A program made the position numbers and the translations under genes. A stretch of 64,000 bases of DNA. It comes from Notospermus geniculatus. Taxonomy: Eukaryota > Nemertea > Pilidiophora > Heteronemertea > Lineidae. Of the stretch, positions 1 through 10,337 are shown in pieces (the first letter of the stretch is position 1; each line of letters opens with the position of its first letter). The stretch is from the NCBI GenBank assembly GCA_002633025.1, contig NMRB01000445.1, positions 286,948-350,947 of the forward strand, read 5' to 3'. A model generated the notes under the pieces. That model saw only the letters and a list, made by a program, of their open reading frames with translations, was not told the origin of the DNA and searched no databases.

Positions 1-471
1 AGAGGAGAAATGCTGGTGAAAAGAAAGTACATGTACCTAATATATGAAATAGGGGTCATTCATTTAAGTACCGGTATATAAGCACAATACCCCTCCCCAG
101 CACCGTTTCTGATAGGAGTAATTCGAATGGCGGTAAACAGAGCCCAACAGTGGGTTAGTAGACCGGTATAATGCGATTGAGGGGAATAAAACTTTAGAAC
201 TACTCGGGCGAATCCCGAACTCATGCAGATGCATTCACTATGGATAACCTGTTGCTGAATAACATTGATATCAAACTGCAGTTTATTCGTCAGAGAGATG
301 CATTTCCACTTATGTCGGGTGATGCAGATACATCCTATAAGTTTCATATCATGGATGCCGCACTCTATGTAAGAAGAATTCATGTGGACATGTGTAGTGG
401 CCGGCTGTCAAGCCTGGCCACTGGTTTGGGTTTCCCGCCAACCATCCTGATGACATAGGACGTCACGTCAT
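1..471 (+). repeat. Dispersed repeat block, copy 1 (Gag-like debris)
   Basis: This 471-bp block recurs almost base for base at 3535-4005. The stretch at about 104-258 also matches the Gag-like segment at 14550-14700 (shared words such as ctgataggagtaatt and accggtataatgcgattga), but in-frame stops show it is not coding here. The window starts inside the repeat, so its true left end is not visible. Confidence 0.85.
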
Positions 472-760
472 AATTCGGAGATTTTCTTTGCAAACGCCGA
501 ATCCGTTTGTTTAAATTTTCGATTTGTATGTACAAGTTATCTTCACGTTGTCGTTTTTTAGCCACAAGTGTATTATTCTTTTCAACATTCATTTTTTCAG
601 GATCACGTTTTCTTTTTTGTCGAGCTACTTTGTCAAGCTGTCTTTTTTTTAAACGTTTACTGATATCTTCTCTAGCCTTCTGATTTGATAAAAAGGCTTG
701 CAAATAACCCCGACTGTCTCCAGTGACGACATCGAGGAATTCCTGATGAATCTGGACCAA
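463..760 (-). pseudogene. Basic coiled-coil ORF fragment, unrecognised
   Basis: The minus strand encodes about 99 residues very rich in Lys and Arg (runs such as SKRLKKRQLDKVARQKRKRD and LNKRIRRLQRK) with heptad-like Leu/Ile spacing, so it reads like a basic coiled-coil segment. It begins at an ATG at 760 and then runs into the repeat block that fills 1-471, where the frame continues without meaning. I do not recognise a family. Given the surroundings it is most likely debris of a transposon protein; it could also be a chance open frame of biased composition. Confidence 0.3.
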
Positions 761-894
761 ATTGCATCATTGACATACAATGTCGACAAGTTTATCATCA
801 ACTTCTAAGAACAAGTTCATAGCATTATGTCACATACATGACAAATTCTTCAATATCATCGGCTTATTTCACAATTAAGGCAGTAAGTCTCGTC

Positions 895-953
895 ACTGAT
901 GACGTCACAGGCCTGGGGCCGTCTGTCGTCACAGGCCTGGGGCCGTCTGTCGT
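895..953. repeat. Short tandem repeat, two 24-bp units
   Basis: The unit tcacaggcctggggccgtctg is repeated twice immediately after a TGACGTCAC word. Nothing else of note is seen from 761 to 1200. Confidence 0.6.
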
Positions 954-1202
954 ATCGTAAGAATGAAGAATGCATTTCTGAGAATGATAACAAGAATTAC
1001 AGACAGTGTGAAGTCTGTGGCCAAATTACATGTACAATAGGTTAAGTTATGTGCACACAGAACTCAGTGCTTGCGTGATCTTAGCCGCAGTGAAACAGTC
1101 CTCTAAATCCTTGTGACGCTGTGTGAAGACAAGGGCGCAAGGATTTGTGTGCGGTCTTGCATCCTGTGTTTGGGCCTGTGGTAAAAATACACCACAATTA
1201 GA

Positions 1203-1500
1203 AATGAAATGGTCCATGGACCATGTGCTCACTGNGGCTTGAAGCACAGTGGTGGGAATCATCAGCAACCTCATAAAAGCCATTTAGGTACAAACATGCC
1301 AAATTGCCATATTAATCTCTTGACTAAGAACATGCAAACTATCATGACCATTAGAAAAAGAGCCAATTTCGTAATTTCAGGTGAACTCTGACCTCTGTGA
1401 CCTTGAAAAGTAGGTCAAATTAAAAACTCGGGTACTATATCTTATGTATCCTTATTAGATATACCCATGAAAAAAATTTGACAAAAATCCATCTCTTGGT
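1203..1500. repeat. Dispersed repeat shared with 26.8-27.3 kb
   Basis: The segment contains the palindromic word tggtccatggacca followed by tgtgctcac, and further on a stretch with gacctctgtgaccttgaaaag. Both recur in the same order at 26818-26848 and 27240-27335. Single Ns sit inside each copy (about 1235 and 27338). The remainder to 2200 is low-information AT-rich sequence with no gene I can support. Confidence 0.6.
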
Positions 1501-2206
1501 TATGGAGAAATAGCACTTTCAGTGATTTTGGTTTTGGCCCCCTAGTGGCAAAGTGAAGAGTCAGATTTCACCGAAAGTTTGTAAGTTGCTATAACCTAGA
1601 GGTACATGTGTACAAAGTTTCAACATGATAGTTCAAACCATTATCAAAATATAGCCTTTTGAAATTTTTCACAAAACGCCCCCTGGAGGCCAAAATAGGA
1701 ATCCAATCGTGCTCAAAATCGAACTCGACCTAGATCTTAGGCCTATATATAGACCCACCGAAGACCAAAAAGATTCGTCAAAAAATAAAGGCGCTAGAGC
1801 GCTAACAAACCAAAAGTTTACGGACGAAGCGCCGTACCGCCGTACGGACGCACGACAGACCACCACTAAATGACCCCAACCACAGCATAAGCCCTGCTGG
1901 GCCTTGCGGCCAAGCGGGCTAAAAATATGTACCATATTCAACTCACGGCAGTTGATAAATGAAGTAACTTCTGACTATAATTTATTAATTGATATGGCAT
2001 TTTCCAACATTCCCAACATTCATACTTCTACAAATAAAAAGTCCTTGGTCAGATCATAAAATTTTGTTCGCAGCATGTCAGATATTGGCGCGGTTATCAT
2101 GGTACAGTGTAAATGGGGTAAAATGCTCTTTCTGAGGCGGGCCTGGCCCGGGTCGAGCACGGCACGGTTCGTCCAGGCCAAAATTCTGCGTAGTGTAAAA
2201 AACGGC

Positions 2207-2535
2207 TATCCCAACCCACTGAGGTTGGGGTGACTTTGTCTCTTGAGAAATGGCACCCTTTATCCAAATGGCGATTGAAGAAAAGAGCATGTGTCAACAC
2301 AATGATACCGAGCGAACATTGCAAGGAATGTGCGTCAGCGTTGAACTGCAAAAAGAACTCTAACAAGGTTATCTCACCCATGAAGTTTGGCATTGTTCAG
2401 AAACCAGGCAGTACGACCCAGTCGAAAAAAGGGAGGTCTGTTCACCGATTACAACTGCTTCCTAAAGTTGAAACAAGAGGCCAATGGTATGCCTGCGTGT
2501 GTCCGACACCTGGGAACTCGGGACACATACATTGC
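2207..2535 (+). repeat. R block, copy 1 of 3
   Basis: A block of about 330 bp starting tatcccaacccact recurs at 7501-7826 and in part at 12064-12397. This copy keeps a 103-codon open frame, but the other two copies carry frame breaks, so coding function is doubtful. This copy shows the uninterrupted sequence at the place where the 12-kb copy carries a 209-bp element. Confidence 0.8.
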
Positions 2536-2613
2536 AAATAGCAGCTCAAATTAGGGAGTTGGTGAATATTAGAGGTAACACCCACGAATTCCTCACTGGT
2601 GAAGAGAGGGAAG

Positions 2614-2727
2614 TAATTTATAGTTGGGTCACTGTTTTACAGTTGGGTCATCGTTTTATAGTTGGGTCATTTTATAGTTGGGTCATCGTTTTACAGTTGG
2701 GTCATCGTTTTATAGTTGGGTCATCTG
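2614..2727. repeat. 19-bp minisatellite, about 6 units
   Basis: The unit is ggtcatcgttttatagttg with small changes. A longer array of the same unit lies at 4661-4876 and a lone unit at 16257-16279. The sequence following the array here and at 4876 is also related (both go on to a word like tttcgaagttc), so the arrays sit in copies of one larger repeat. Confidence 0.9.
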
Positions 2728-3534
2728 ATTGAATGAAAACTTCTGCTGTTTCGAAGTTCGGGGACATGCTGTCTATCTCCGCCGTGGAATCAAATTCATT
2801 ATTACCATTATTTTGTGTTTTTGGTTTCCGCCACCTGGTCGCCAAGCTGAGTGTCGAATCGGGCCGAAACTTGGTGGCTTGGGTCATCTGACCTATATGT
2901 ACCTGATCAGTGCCCCAAACAATGAGAAACTTTGGAGCCGTCAGAGGCCGCTACGAGTTACCGGTCCCACAACGTCATGAAATTTGACGTCACAGGGCAG
3001 AAATGCATGCCACAACGTCGTCCATAATGACGTGGGCGCCGTGGCTCACGCACTTGACGCCAAATTTTGCGACGTTCTAGGACCGGTAACAGGCGGCCTC
3101 TTACGGCCACCGACGGCAGAAAAGTTCCCCATTTACGGTAACCAATTGATGAATAATCCACATCAATCAAACATGATTTCCATTGTGTGCCATGGGGTAG
3201 GCCTACATTTATGTAGGCCCTAACGTCACTTCTGCTGAGCTGGGGTATTCTAAAGTTAAGCCTAAAAATAAAGAACCCCACAGTATGGTTTTGGGCCTGT
3301 TTCAAACCTGCCTATTGCCTGATTAAAAAGGTCTTTGATAAATTCAATATTGCAGATTCTTACAAGAAGTTAGTTCCATTTCGTGAAAGGTCAGTTGCCA
3401 AACTCGACAAAGGCCTGGATCTGTCCTTGAGTGGCATGAGGGATATTAAATATGGACATGGACAACGCGAAAAGATACCATAAAGAGGTCTCTTAATCCG
3501 GAATCGTCAGTAGAAGAATCAGTGCAGCAGGCCA

Positions 3535-4005
3535 AGAGGAGAAATGCTGGTGAAAAGAAGGTACCTAATACCGGTACACGAAATAGGGGCCATTCATTGA
3601 AGTACCGGTATATAAGCACAATACCCCTCCCCAGCACCGTTTCTGATAGGAGTAATTCGAATGGCGGTAAACAGAGCCCAACAGTGGGTTAGTAGACCGG
3701 TATAATGCGATTGAGGGGAATAAAACTTTAGAACTACTCGGGCGAATCCCGAACTCATGCAGATGCATTCACTATGGATAACCTGTTGCTGAATAACATT
3801 GATATCAAACTGAAGTTTATTTGTCAGAGAGATGCATTTTCGCTTATGTTGGGTGATGCAGATACATCCTATAAGTTTCATATCATGGATGCCGCACTCT
3901 ATGTAAGAAGAATTCATGTGGACATGTGTAGTGGCCGGCAGTCAAGCCTGGCCACTGGTTTGGGTTTCCCGCCAACCATCCTGATGACATAGGACGTAAC
4001 GTCAT
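3535..4005 (+). repeat. Dispersed repeat block, copy 2
   Basis: This is the second copy of the block at 1-471, differing at only a few per cent of positions. After about 4005 the two copies diverge sharply: here an LTR-like sequence begins, while in copy 1 the basic coiled-coil fragment begins. Confidence 0.85.
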
Positions 4006-4164
4006 GACGGCAACAGGTATTGCCGAGCTCCGTTATGAAGTTACGTCTCTGCTCGAATCGGTTGCGGTTCATAGCACATGGTGTACGGCCACGTCGGCAA
4101 ATAAACGTGTTAAATCGGAAATCGGCGCCTTTCCGTCTCATTTATTACACTGGTGGCAGCGGTG
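4004..4164 (+). mobile_element. Possible short LTR end with tRNA-Leu-type primer site
   Basis: A roughly 146-bp segment contains an AATAAA and ends in ttattaca. It is followed after one base by tggtggcagcggtg (4151-4164). Fourteen bases match the complement of the 3' end expected for many tRNA-Leu genes, which is the layout of a Ty3/gypsy 5' LTR and primer-binding site. An ATG-led frame of 27 codons follows at about 4193 before a stop. No second LTR was found, so this is at best a fragment. Confidence 0.4.
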
Positions 4165-4374
4165 AACGAAGAACGGACGTGGGTTACATAACATGGATGA
4201 CGCGAGTGCTCGGCAGAAAGGCATGCTTTACGATACACTACTTTACCGGACGTGCCGATATTGCACACAGCGCTGACGTCATCAGTTGCAATGTAATGGC
4301 CGACCTCAGACTGTCAACATCTCCCATGCATTCTGCATTCTCCTTAAGTCAACCCGCACTTGGTGCAAGTGATC

Positions 4375-4585
4375 TGGATTAATTATGACACCGGAGAAAA
4401 GGAAAAACGGCTGGTACAAGATAGAGGGGCCAAAAAGGCAGCCGTGACAAGAGTTATAAAGATAGAGGAGCTGATTGAAGAAGTTAAGATTGACACAGCC
4501 GGGGAGGTGATACCACAGAAGAAACGCAAGTTGTTCCCATTCCCCAGGGTTGTCCATGTTTGGTCATGTCTTACATGGGCATAGT
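4375..4585 (+). pseudogene. Gag-like tail fragment
   Basis: This segment matches 14715-14880 (shared wording around gtgcaagtgaccaggatt and gaggggccaaaaaggcagccgt). It encodes a charged Lys/Arg-rich stretch of the kind found C-terminal to capsid domains in Gag-like proteins. The match is at the DNA level; the frame is open here for about 70 codons but no family motif is visible in this part alone. Confidence 0.4.
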
Positions 4586-4660
4586 TCGGCGGTATGGAAA
4601 ATCACACAGCCTATCACGCTAGTAGCCCCTCATTTCTTGAAGCTAGGCCAGGAAAAGTGA

Positions 4661-4876
4661 GGTCATCGTTTTATAGTTGGGTCGTTGTTTTATAGTTGGG
4701 TCGTTGTTTTATAGTTGGGTCATTGTTTTATAGTTGGGTCATTGTTTTATAGTTGGGTCATCGTTTTATAGTTGGGTCATCGTTATATAGTTGTGTCATT
4801 GTTTTACAGTTGGGTTATCGTTTTATATTTGGGTCATCGTTTTACAGTTGGGTCATTATTTTATAGTTGGGTCATC
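4661..4876. repeat. 19-bp minisatellite, about 11 units
   Basis: This is the expanded array of the same unit as at 2614-2727. It is preceded by the flank agcctatcacg...ctcatttcttgaagctaggc (about 4609-4650), which also precedes the single unit at 16257. That gives a natural one-unit versus eleven-unit comparison. Confidence 0.92.
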
Positions 4877-5140
4877 GGATTAAATGAAAACTCCTGTAGT
4901 TTCGAAGTTCTGGAACACTTGCCGTGGAATCAAATGCATTATTACCAATCATGACAATCTTAGGGCTGTATGCTTGACCAAGGCCGTTCTCAAGAGGTTG
5001 CTGCACCAGCTCTATGAACTTTGGGGGGAGGAGGACGGGAAGGCAACATGGACTAACGTCATCAATAGACTGGTAGCCCATCTTTATTACAAAGACAGGC
5101 ACAGGCCGCCATGTTATGACAAGGAGCATTCACAGTGCAC

Positions 5141-5240
5141 AATGGCGACAAGTGACCCATTTCCGAACATTGTGTTAACTGAAGAAGACATCCCCGGGGC
5201 AAAACTTAATGTCAGTGAGGCAGCCGAGGCACCGTCTTAA
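5141..5240 (+). pseudogene. N-terminal fragment of an unidentified gene, copy 1
   Basis: An ATG-led stretch of 20 residues (MATSDPFPNIVLTEEDIPGA) is followed by a short divergent tail and a stop. The same start recurs at 5417 with a different continuation. The LTEEDIPGA wording reminds me of the N-termini of transposon-associated proteins that go on into a SAP-like domain; this is a memory-based impression and the domain itself is absent. Confidence 0.35.
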
Positions 5241-5416
5241 TTAGTGCCAGCGGACATGCCATTTGGCCGCCTTTGCAGATTTCTATGAAACTGAAGTATG
5301 AAACTGAAGTGTTAGACTGACGTGTTAGATTAATTTTTCCTTTTACCCTAGTATTACCCCCTGTCCCCGGTCAGAGTGCGAGACGGTAGGAGGGGTATTT
5401 AAACGTATTCTTCTTT

Positions 5417-5614
5417 ATGGCGACAAGTGACCCATTTCCGAACATTGTGTTAACTGAAGAAGACATCCCCGGGGCAATTTGGGTCCGGCAGTTTTGGGGA
5501 TTCTTAGAAGGGGTGGCCGGAGCCCTGGGACTAGCGGGGATTGGGGAAATCTTACAGTTTGTATCCCAGCGTGGGATGGAGGCCCCTACAGACCGTCTAA
5601 ATGAAGATTGCTGA
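5417..5614 (+). CDS. Small ORF sharing its start with 5141, unrecognised
   Basis: A 65-codon frame starts with the same 20 residues as the frame at 5141 and continues into a Gly/Leu-rich hydrophobic stretch (WGFLEGVAGALGLAGIGEI), then stops. The duplicated start, with flanking DNA of about 60 bp also shared, suggests that a 5' exon was copied locally. No function can be assigned. Confidence 0.3.
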   Translation: MATSDPFPNIVLTEEDIPGAIWVRQFWGFLEGVAGALGLAGIGEILQFVSQRGMEAPTDRLNEDC

Positions 5615-5694
5615 AGGATCAAAATTTGTCAAGCTAACATCAAATTCACGCAAAGGGATCCTACCACAATTTTTCGGTTTAACCTCTGTTCTCA

Positions 5695-5713
5695 AGGTCA
5701 GAGGTCAAGGTCA
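5695..5713 (+). promoter_or_regulatory. Three AGGTCA half-sites
   Basis: AGGTCA occurs at 5695-5700, 5702-5707 and 5708-5713, giving DR1 and DR0 spacing, the arrangement recognised by nuclear receptors. It lies in a dispersed repeat, so it may be fortuitous. Confidence 0.25.
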
Positions 5714-5936
5714 CAATTAACTTGCTCTGTGGAGTCCTTGCTAATGTGCCCAACCCCTATTTCGTCAGATATGCTTACCACAAGCATGACAAAAGGGAAA
5801 TAACGCCAAATGTGTGATTGAACTCGTGAGAAGATGGTTACCAAACCCTGATACATGGGACATAAGTGGAAATATGACTATGAATAAATCTCTTCAATTC
5901 TTGTTAGCAGTCATCAGTTACAATGTAATGTATTAA

Positions 5937-6288
5937 AGGAGCTCGACGTCCAAGTTGTAAACAAACTGGTTTGTTTACAAACAGTGGCTAGCAAACTAGT
6001 TTTATTTCTTCGTGAAGGTGGCAGCACCAGTAGCGCCCCGTGATCGTTAGACTGGTGCCCGGTCCAATGCAACTCACTCAAACACTCACTGGTTCTCTAT
6101 CCACGCTGTGCTGCCACCTATTATCGGTGATATGTACTGAAGTGAATATGTAGTCTCGCGCAGCCAACTGTTTCGTTCCGCAGGTAGTGCGACACAAACG
6201 TTCGATCCTCAGATTCGGCTGGGTGACCGAGCAGCTGGGTGCCCGAGACTAGTGAATATCGTGTTTACAACTTGGACGTCGAGCTCCT
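5937..6288. mobile_element. MITE, 27-bp TIR, TTAA target duplication
   Basis: The ends are perfect inverted copies beginning aggagctcgacgtccaagtt (27 bp in all) and are flanked on both sides by TTAA (5933-5936 and 6289-6292), as for piggyBac-type insertions. The interior has no ORF. Part of it (ctcgcgcagcca, gtttngttccgc, ggctgggtgaccgag) matches the interior of the TTAA element at 48655-48934, so the two belong to one family. Confidence 0.88.
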
Positions 6289-6782
6289 TTAAATACTACA
6301 ATATTTTGGATGTACATGTATACAAAAGTAAGACCTAAAACCCCAGGACCCTTGAAATATACAATAACTAAGACCCTAAGGCCCTTAGAAAAAATACAGA
6401 CTAAAAATGCCTTTGAAGGGGTGCAAAGAAGGGTCAGATTAAGTTCATTCTTAAGAAGAGTATTGAGGGACATGTGAAAATCCACATGACGAATGCTGAT
6501 GAAAAGTTCAAGAGTTTGCTCGCAAGGCTTGTTTTTTGGTACACGTATGCCATCATTTATACCACTCTCTCCGTTGTCTCATTTTCAGCTCTTACAAACG
6601 ATGTACAGCAATTGCATCAAGGACAGGGAAGCAGTGCAACCGTGTATGCATGGTGGGGGGCAGCTACTGACACTCACATGTAAAATTATTTGGTACATTT
6701 GTCAAATGATGTATTTACCACATGGGAAGAAGTAATGGAGACAGCAGACTACGGCCAGTTAAAAGGGCAGATGCTGCCATGG

Positions 6783-7150
6783 AAGGAAAGAAAAACGGGT
6801 GGTGGACATTGCAATGTGCAAGTTTGCAAAGGCCCTGAATTATCAGATGACATGTTTCAAAAAATTGATTTGACATTGTTCTGTCTCACAAGGAACGTTG
6901 GACTTGCTTCACAAAGGTGGAGCCAAATACACCTCGAAGATCGAAGTTTTTTACAACAAAGTACACGCCCACCGCATATTGAAGGAAAGAAAAACAGGGG
7001 TGGTGGACATCGCAATGTGCAAATTTGCAAAGGCCCTGAAATTATCAGATGACACATTTCAAAAATTGATGGAGCGTTTATCACACGATATTGACATAAA
7101 AGGCTTTGTAAAAGAAGCTGAGGAGATTTTGAAACTGACTGTAAGTAATG
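6783..7150 (+). CDS. Possible exon of an unidentified gene with internal duplication
   Basis: The frame covering 6898-7155 reads KVHAHRILKERKTGVVDIAM followed by a helical, charged stretch (MERLSHDIDIKGFVKEAEEI) and then meets two good splice donors, gtaagtaatg and gtaagtgatg. The segment from about 6780 to 6870 is a degraded copy of 6981-7071, about 200 bp apart. It lies just upstream of the first mini-exon at 7253, so it may belong to the same gene, but the exon phases I can derive do not join cleanly. Family unknown. Confidence 0.35.
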
Positions 7151-7252
7151 GGTAAGTGATGATTAATGTTCAAGTCATTTCATCATATTGGTTCCTATAG
7201 GTTCACATAAAGTAAAGTCAACTGACAAGACTTACTTTCTTATTCATTGCAG

Positions 7253-7359
7253 ATTCAGCACATCATCAACGCACAATCGTCCACACTGGCACAACCGAGG
7301 AGGACGATTCTTCCTCAGAAAACGAATATCGGCCAGTGAAGATCACAAAGAAGAACTCG
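7253..7359 (+). CDS. Mini-exon 1, type A
   Basis: This is the first of seven related short exons. It is preceded by a polypyrimidine tract and ttcattgcag and followed by gtaattatata. Read with incoming phase 1 it encodes SAHHQRT...HTGTTEEDDSSS...RPVKITKKNS, an acidic centre and a basic end. At 107 bp it ends in phase 0 rather than phase 1, unlike the other well-preserved copies, because one base is missing before the donor. It is separated from the main array by about 1.4 kb holding the R block, a terminal-type exon and a simple-sequence tract. Confidence 0.55.
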
Positions 7360-7500
7360 GTAATTATATAATGATTATGTTCAAATCATTTCATCATATT
7401 GGTTCCAGTGCTCACAAGGCATAGATCCGGTAGTATTTTTGTTGCTTCTAATGCCAATACATCAGGAAGTATCGTATGCTGAAAGAAGACAGTGAGGAAG

Positions 7501-7826
7501 TATCCCGACCCACTAGGTTGGGGTGACTCTGGTCTCTTGAGAAATGGTACCGTTTATCCAAATGGCAATTGAAGGAAAGAGCACGTGTCGGCACAATGAT
7601 ACCGAGTGAACATTGCAAGGAACATAGGTCAGCGTTGAACTGAAAAAAGAACTCGAACTAGGTTATATCATCCATGAAGTTTGGCATTGTTCAGAAACCA
7701 TGCAGTACGACCCAGTCGAAAAAAGGGAGGTCTGTTTACCGATTTTATCAACTGCTTCCTGAAGTTGAAACAAGAGGCTAGTGTTAAACCCGTGTGGTGT
7801 CAGACACCTGGGGACATGAACATTAC
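7501..7826 (+). repeat. R block, copy 2 of 3
   Basis: This is the second copy of the block at 2207-2535, with several small indels. Right after it comes tacagagaggtaaggggtgt, which also occurs at the end of the SGNH-like gene at about 14214, so the same gene fragment appears to be joined to the repeat here. Confidence 0.75.
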
Positions 7827-7913
7827 AGAGAGGTAAGGGGTGTACACACAACATGAACAGACTTGCACTTGTTCTTTTGCAATTTTGTCATAAAAGAAAT
7901 CTTTGTTTTTCAG

Positions 7914-8035
7914 ATTTCTCAGCACTGCACTCAACGGCACGCCGCAAGGGGGCCCTAAGGAACGCCATCTGGTCAAAAATAACGTCGGCCAGGACTAAGG
8001 AACAGAAGAAAATGAGGAAGACCATCAATTTTTGA
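7914..8035 (+). CDS. Possible terminal exon, basic C-terminus
   Basis: After gtaagg at about 7832 and a strong acceptor (ctttgtttttcag), a frame entering in phase 1 encodes about 40 residues ending ARTKEQKKMRKTINF and a TGA at 8033-8035. The phase equals that required by the mini-exons. It could be the last exon of the mini-exon gene or of the SGNH-like gene. No domain is recognised. Confidence 0.4.
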
Positions 8036-8217
8036 TACCAAGACAATTGTGATGGACAATTAATTCAACTGCTGGAACTTATTCTCATATTTATAGAATT
8101 TCTATAATTTTGTGATCTTAGTCTTAATCTTGACCAAACTGCTGGAACTTGTTTTCAAATAGAATTTAAATATAATCGTTATTAACCACTGAAATGATAT
8201 TTTATCCTCTTCTTGTT

Positions 8218-8680
8218 GCAGCTACCTGTTGTGGCATGTAGCTACTGCGCCTCTACTGCAGGCAACTACTGCTTCACTACTGCCAGCTTTATTCCATATT
8301 TGGAAATGGCAGTAGTGATGAAGTACTACTGCACATCCACTGCAAATCACTACTGCCACCCTACTCTCAGACTACTGCATCACTACTGCCACATCACTCC
8401 ATATTTGGAAATGGCAGTATTGATGAAGTATTAATTTTGATATTTGCACCACACTGCTGAACTACTTCCTTACTACTGAAATAATGCTGCATGACTGCTG
8501 CTGTACTACTGTCATTACCTCATTTGGGTGATGAGCATCTTCTGCATAGGTATACTGCATCACTGCTGCCAACTGGCAGTAGTGTAGAAGTAGCTACTTC
8601 CTTTACTACTGTTCATCCACTGCATTTCACTGCTGCTTTACTACTGCAAATATACTTCAAAACTACTGCCTGGTGGTAAG
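8218..8680. repeat. Cryptically simple tract rich in cactactgc
   Basis: The words actactgc, cactactgcc and ccatatttggaaatggcag recur irregularly over about 460 bp, some forming short hairpins. The short open frames here only reflect this bias. Confidence 0.8.
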
Positions 8681-8737
8681 GGAGGTATCACAGAGAGTAC
8701 GGTCAACTGACATGGCTTATTTTCTTATTCACTGTAG

Positions 8738-8851
8738 ATTCAGCCTATGGTGTCAGTGTCAACATGGTCAATCACACCGGCACAAAAGGGGAAGAAGATT
8801 CCTCAGACGAAGAAGAATATCGGCCGGTTAAGCTCATAAAGAAGAACTGTG
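8738..8851 (+). CDS. Mini-exon 2, type B
   Basis: A 114-bp exon-like unit lies between ttcttattcactgtag and gtaattattg. It is symmetric (phase 1 in, phase 1 out) and encodes SAYGVSV...NHTGTKGEEDSSDEEEYR...KLIKKNC. It is the first unit of the uninterrupted array (8738-10045, spacing 213-226 bp). Confidence 0.6.
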
Positions 8852-8959
8852 GTAATTATTGATTATGTTCAAATCGTTTCATCATATTGGTTCCTGTCCA
8901 CAGATGTATCATAGAGAGTACGGTCAACTGACATGACTTACTTTTCTTATCCATTGCAG

Positions 8960-9050
8960 ATCAGCCCATCATCATCGTGTAATCACACTGGCACAACCGA
9001 GGAGGAGGATTCATCCTCAGATGGTGAAGAACATTGGCCGGTGAACTGTG
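8960..9050 (+). CDS. Mini-exon 3, type A, damaged
   Basis: This type A copy of 91 bp is preceded by ttatccattgcag. It has lost one base at its start and the segment encoding the KVIKK motif. Entering in phase 1 it reads into a stop, so it would break the message unless skipped. Confidence 0.5.
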
Positions 9051-9185
9051 GTAATTATGGTTCCCAATCACTAAGATTCGGAACCACTTTGTTTTTGGTC
9101 ATTTCATCATACTGGTTCCTGTCCACAGAGGTATCACAGAGACAGTACGGTCAACAAACATGGCTTATTTTCTTATTCACTGCAG

Positions 9186-9290
9186 ATTCAGCCTATGGTG
9201 TCGGTGTCAATCACACTGGCACCACAGGGGAAGAAGATTCCTAAGACAAAGAAGAATATCGGCCAGTTAAGCTCATAAAGAAGAACTGTG
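9186..9290 (+). CDS. Mini-exon 4, type B, with internal stop
   Basis: This is a 105-bp symmetric type B copy between ttcactgcag and gtaattattg. A TAA at 9242-9244 replaces the TCA/TCC serine codon of the acidic run in sister copies. Because it is a 3n exon with symmetric phase, skipping it would keep the frame. Confidence 0.5.
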
Positions 9291-9398
9291 GTAATTATTG
9301 ATTATGTTCAAATCATTTCATCATACTGGGTTCCTGTCCACAGAGGTATCACAGAGAATACGGTCAACTGACATGACTTATTTTCTTATTCATTGCAG

Positions 9399-9503
9399 AT
9401 TCAGCCCATCACCATATGATCCACCACACCGGCACAACCGAGGAGGACGATTCCTCCTCTGATGACGAGCATCGGCAGGTGAAGGTCATAAAGAAGAACT
9501 CAG
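9399..9503 (+). CDS. Mini-exon 5, type A
   Basis: A 105-bp symmetric exon encodes HHTGTTEEDDSSSDDEHRQV followed by KVIKKNS. The acceptor is ttcattgcag and the donor gtaattataa. It is the best-preserved type A copy. Confidence 0.6.
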
Positions 9504-9617
9504 GTAATTATAATGATTATGTTCAAGTCATTTCATCATATTCGTTCCTAGGCTGTCCACAGAGGTATCACAGAGAGTACAGTCAACTGACATGGCTTAT
9601 TTTCTTATTCACTGCAG

Positions 9618-9719
9618 ATTCAGCCTATGGTGTCGGTGTCAATCACACCGGCACAACAGCGGAAGAAGATTGCTCCGATGAAAAAGACCTTCGCTCGAAG
9701 ATCGCAAAGAAGAACTGTG
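9618..9719 (+). CDS. Mini-exon 6, type B
   Basis: A 102-bp symmetric exon encodes SAYGVGVNHTGTTAEEDCSD and a basic end KIAKKNC. A branch-point-like ctgac lies about 30 bases upstream of the acceptor, as in all copies. Confidence 0.6.
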
Positions 9720-9831
9720 GTAATTATTGATTATGTTCAAATCATTTCATAATATTGGTTCCTGTCCACAGAGGTATCACAGAGAGTAAAGTAAAATCAA
9801 CTGACGAGACTTACTTTCTTATTCATTGCAG

Positions 9832-9935
9832 ATTCAGCTCATCAACGCACAATCATCCACACTGGCACAACCGAGGAGGACCATTCCTCCTCGGATGATG
9901 AACATCGGCAAGTGAAGGTCACAACGAAGAACTCG
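9832..9935 (+). CDS. Mini-exon 7, type A
   Basis: This 104-bp type A copy, closest to mini-exon 1 (both have CAACGCACAATC and the gtaattatata donor), has lost a base before the donor and so exits in phase 0. Downstream at 10046 the array acceptor is followed by an unrelated short exon-like stretch with donor gtaagtg at about 10090. Confidence 0.55.
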
Positions 9936-10337
9936 GTAATTATATAATAATTATGTTCAAATCATTTCATCATATTGGTTCCTGTCCACAGTGGTATCAC
10001 AGAGTACGGTCAACTGACTTGACTTACTTTTCTTATTCACTGCAGATTTATCTGTTCGTAGAATCGGTTTACATATTGGGACAAGTGATGTAAGTGTACC
10101 ACTTTTGATATGTTTTGATAATTCCTTTCTGGAGAAAACTTCTATGAAAGTGCCAGGGGGCGTGTTGTCCGAAATTAGGTTCTGTGGATAGGTTTCCGGC
10201 TTTTGCGAGTTTCTTGCCTCTACGTCACCTTTGGGGTGTTTTATGTGTACTTAGCTTAGCCTTTTGTATGTTTCAGTTTAACCATGACAATAAATGTGTG
10301 TAAGACACTTGACGAGCGTTGTTCCGATCCCCTACAG

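Noticed and set aside
4020-4382. 120-codon plus-strand frame
   Set aside because: It runs across the LTR-like end and primer site, so it is more likely fortuitous.
2614-4876. Long open frames across the 19-bp repeats
   Set aside because: They arise from repeating a stop-free unit; no family content.
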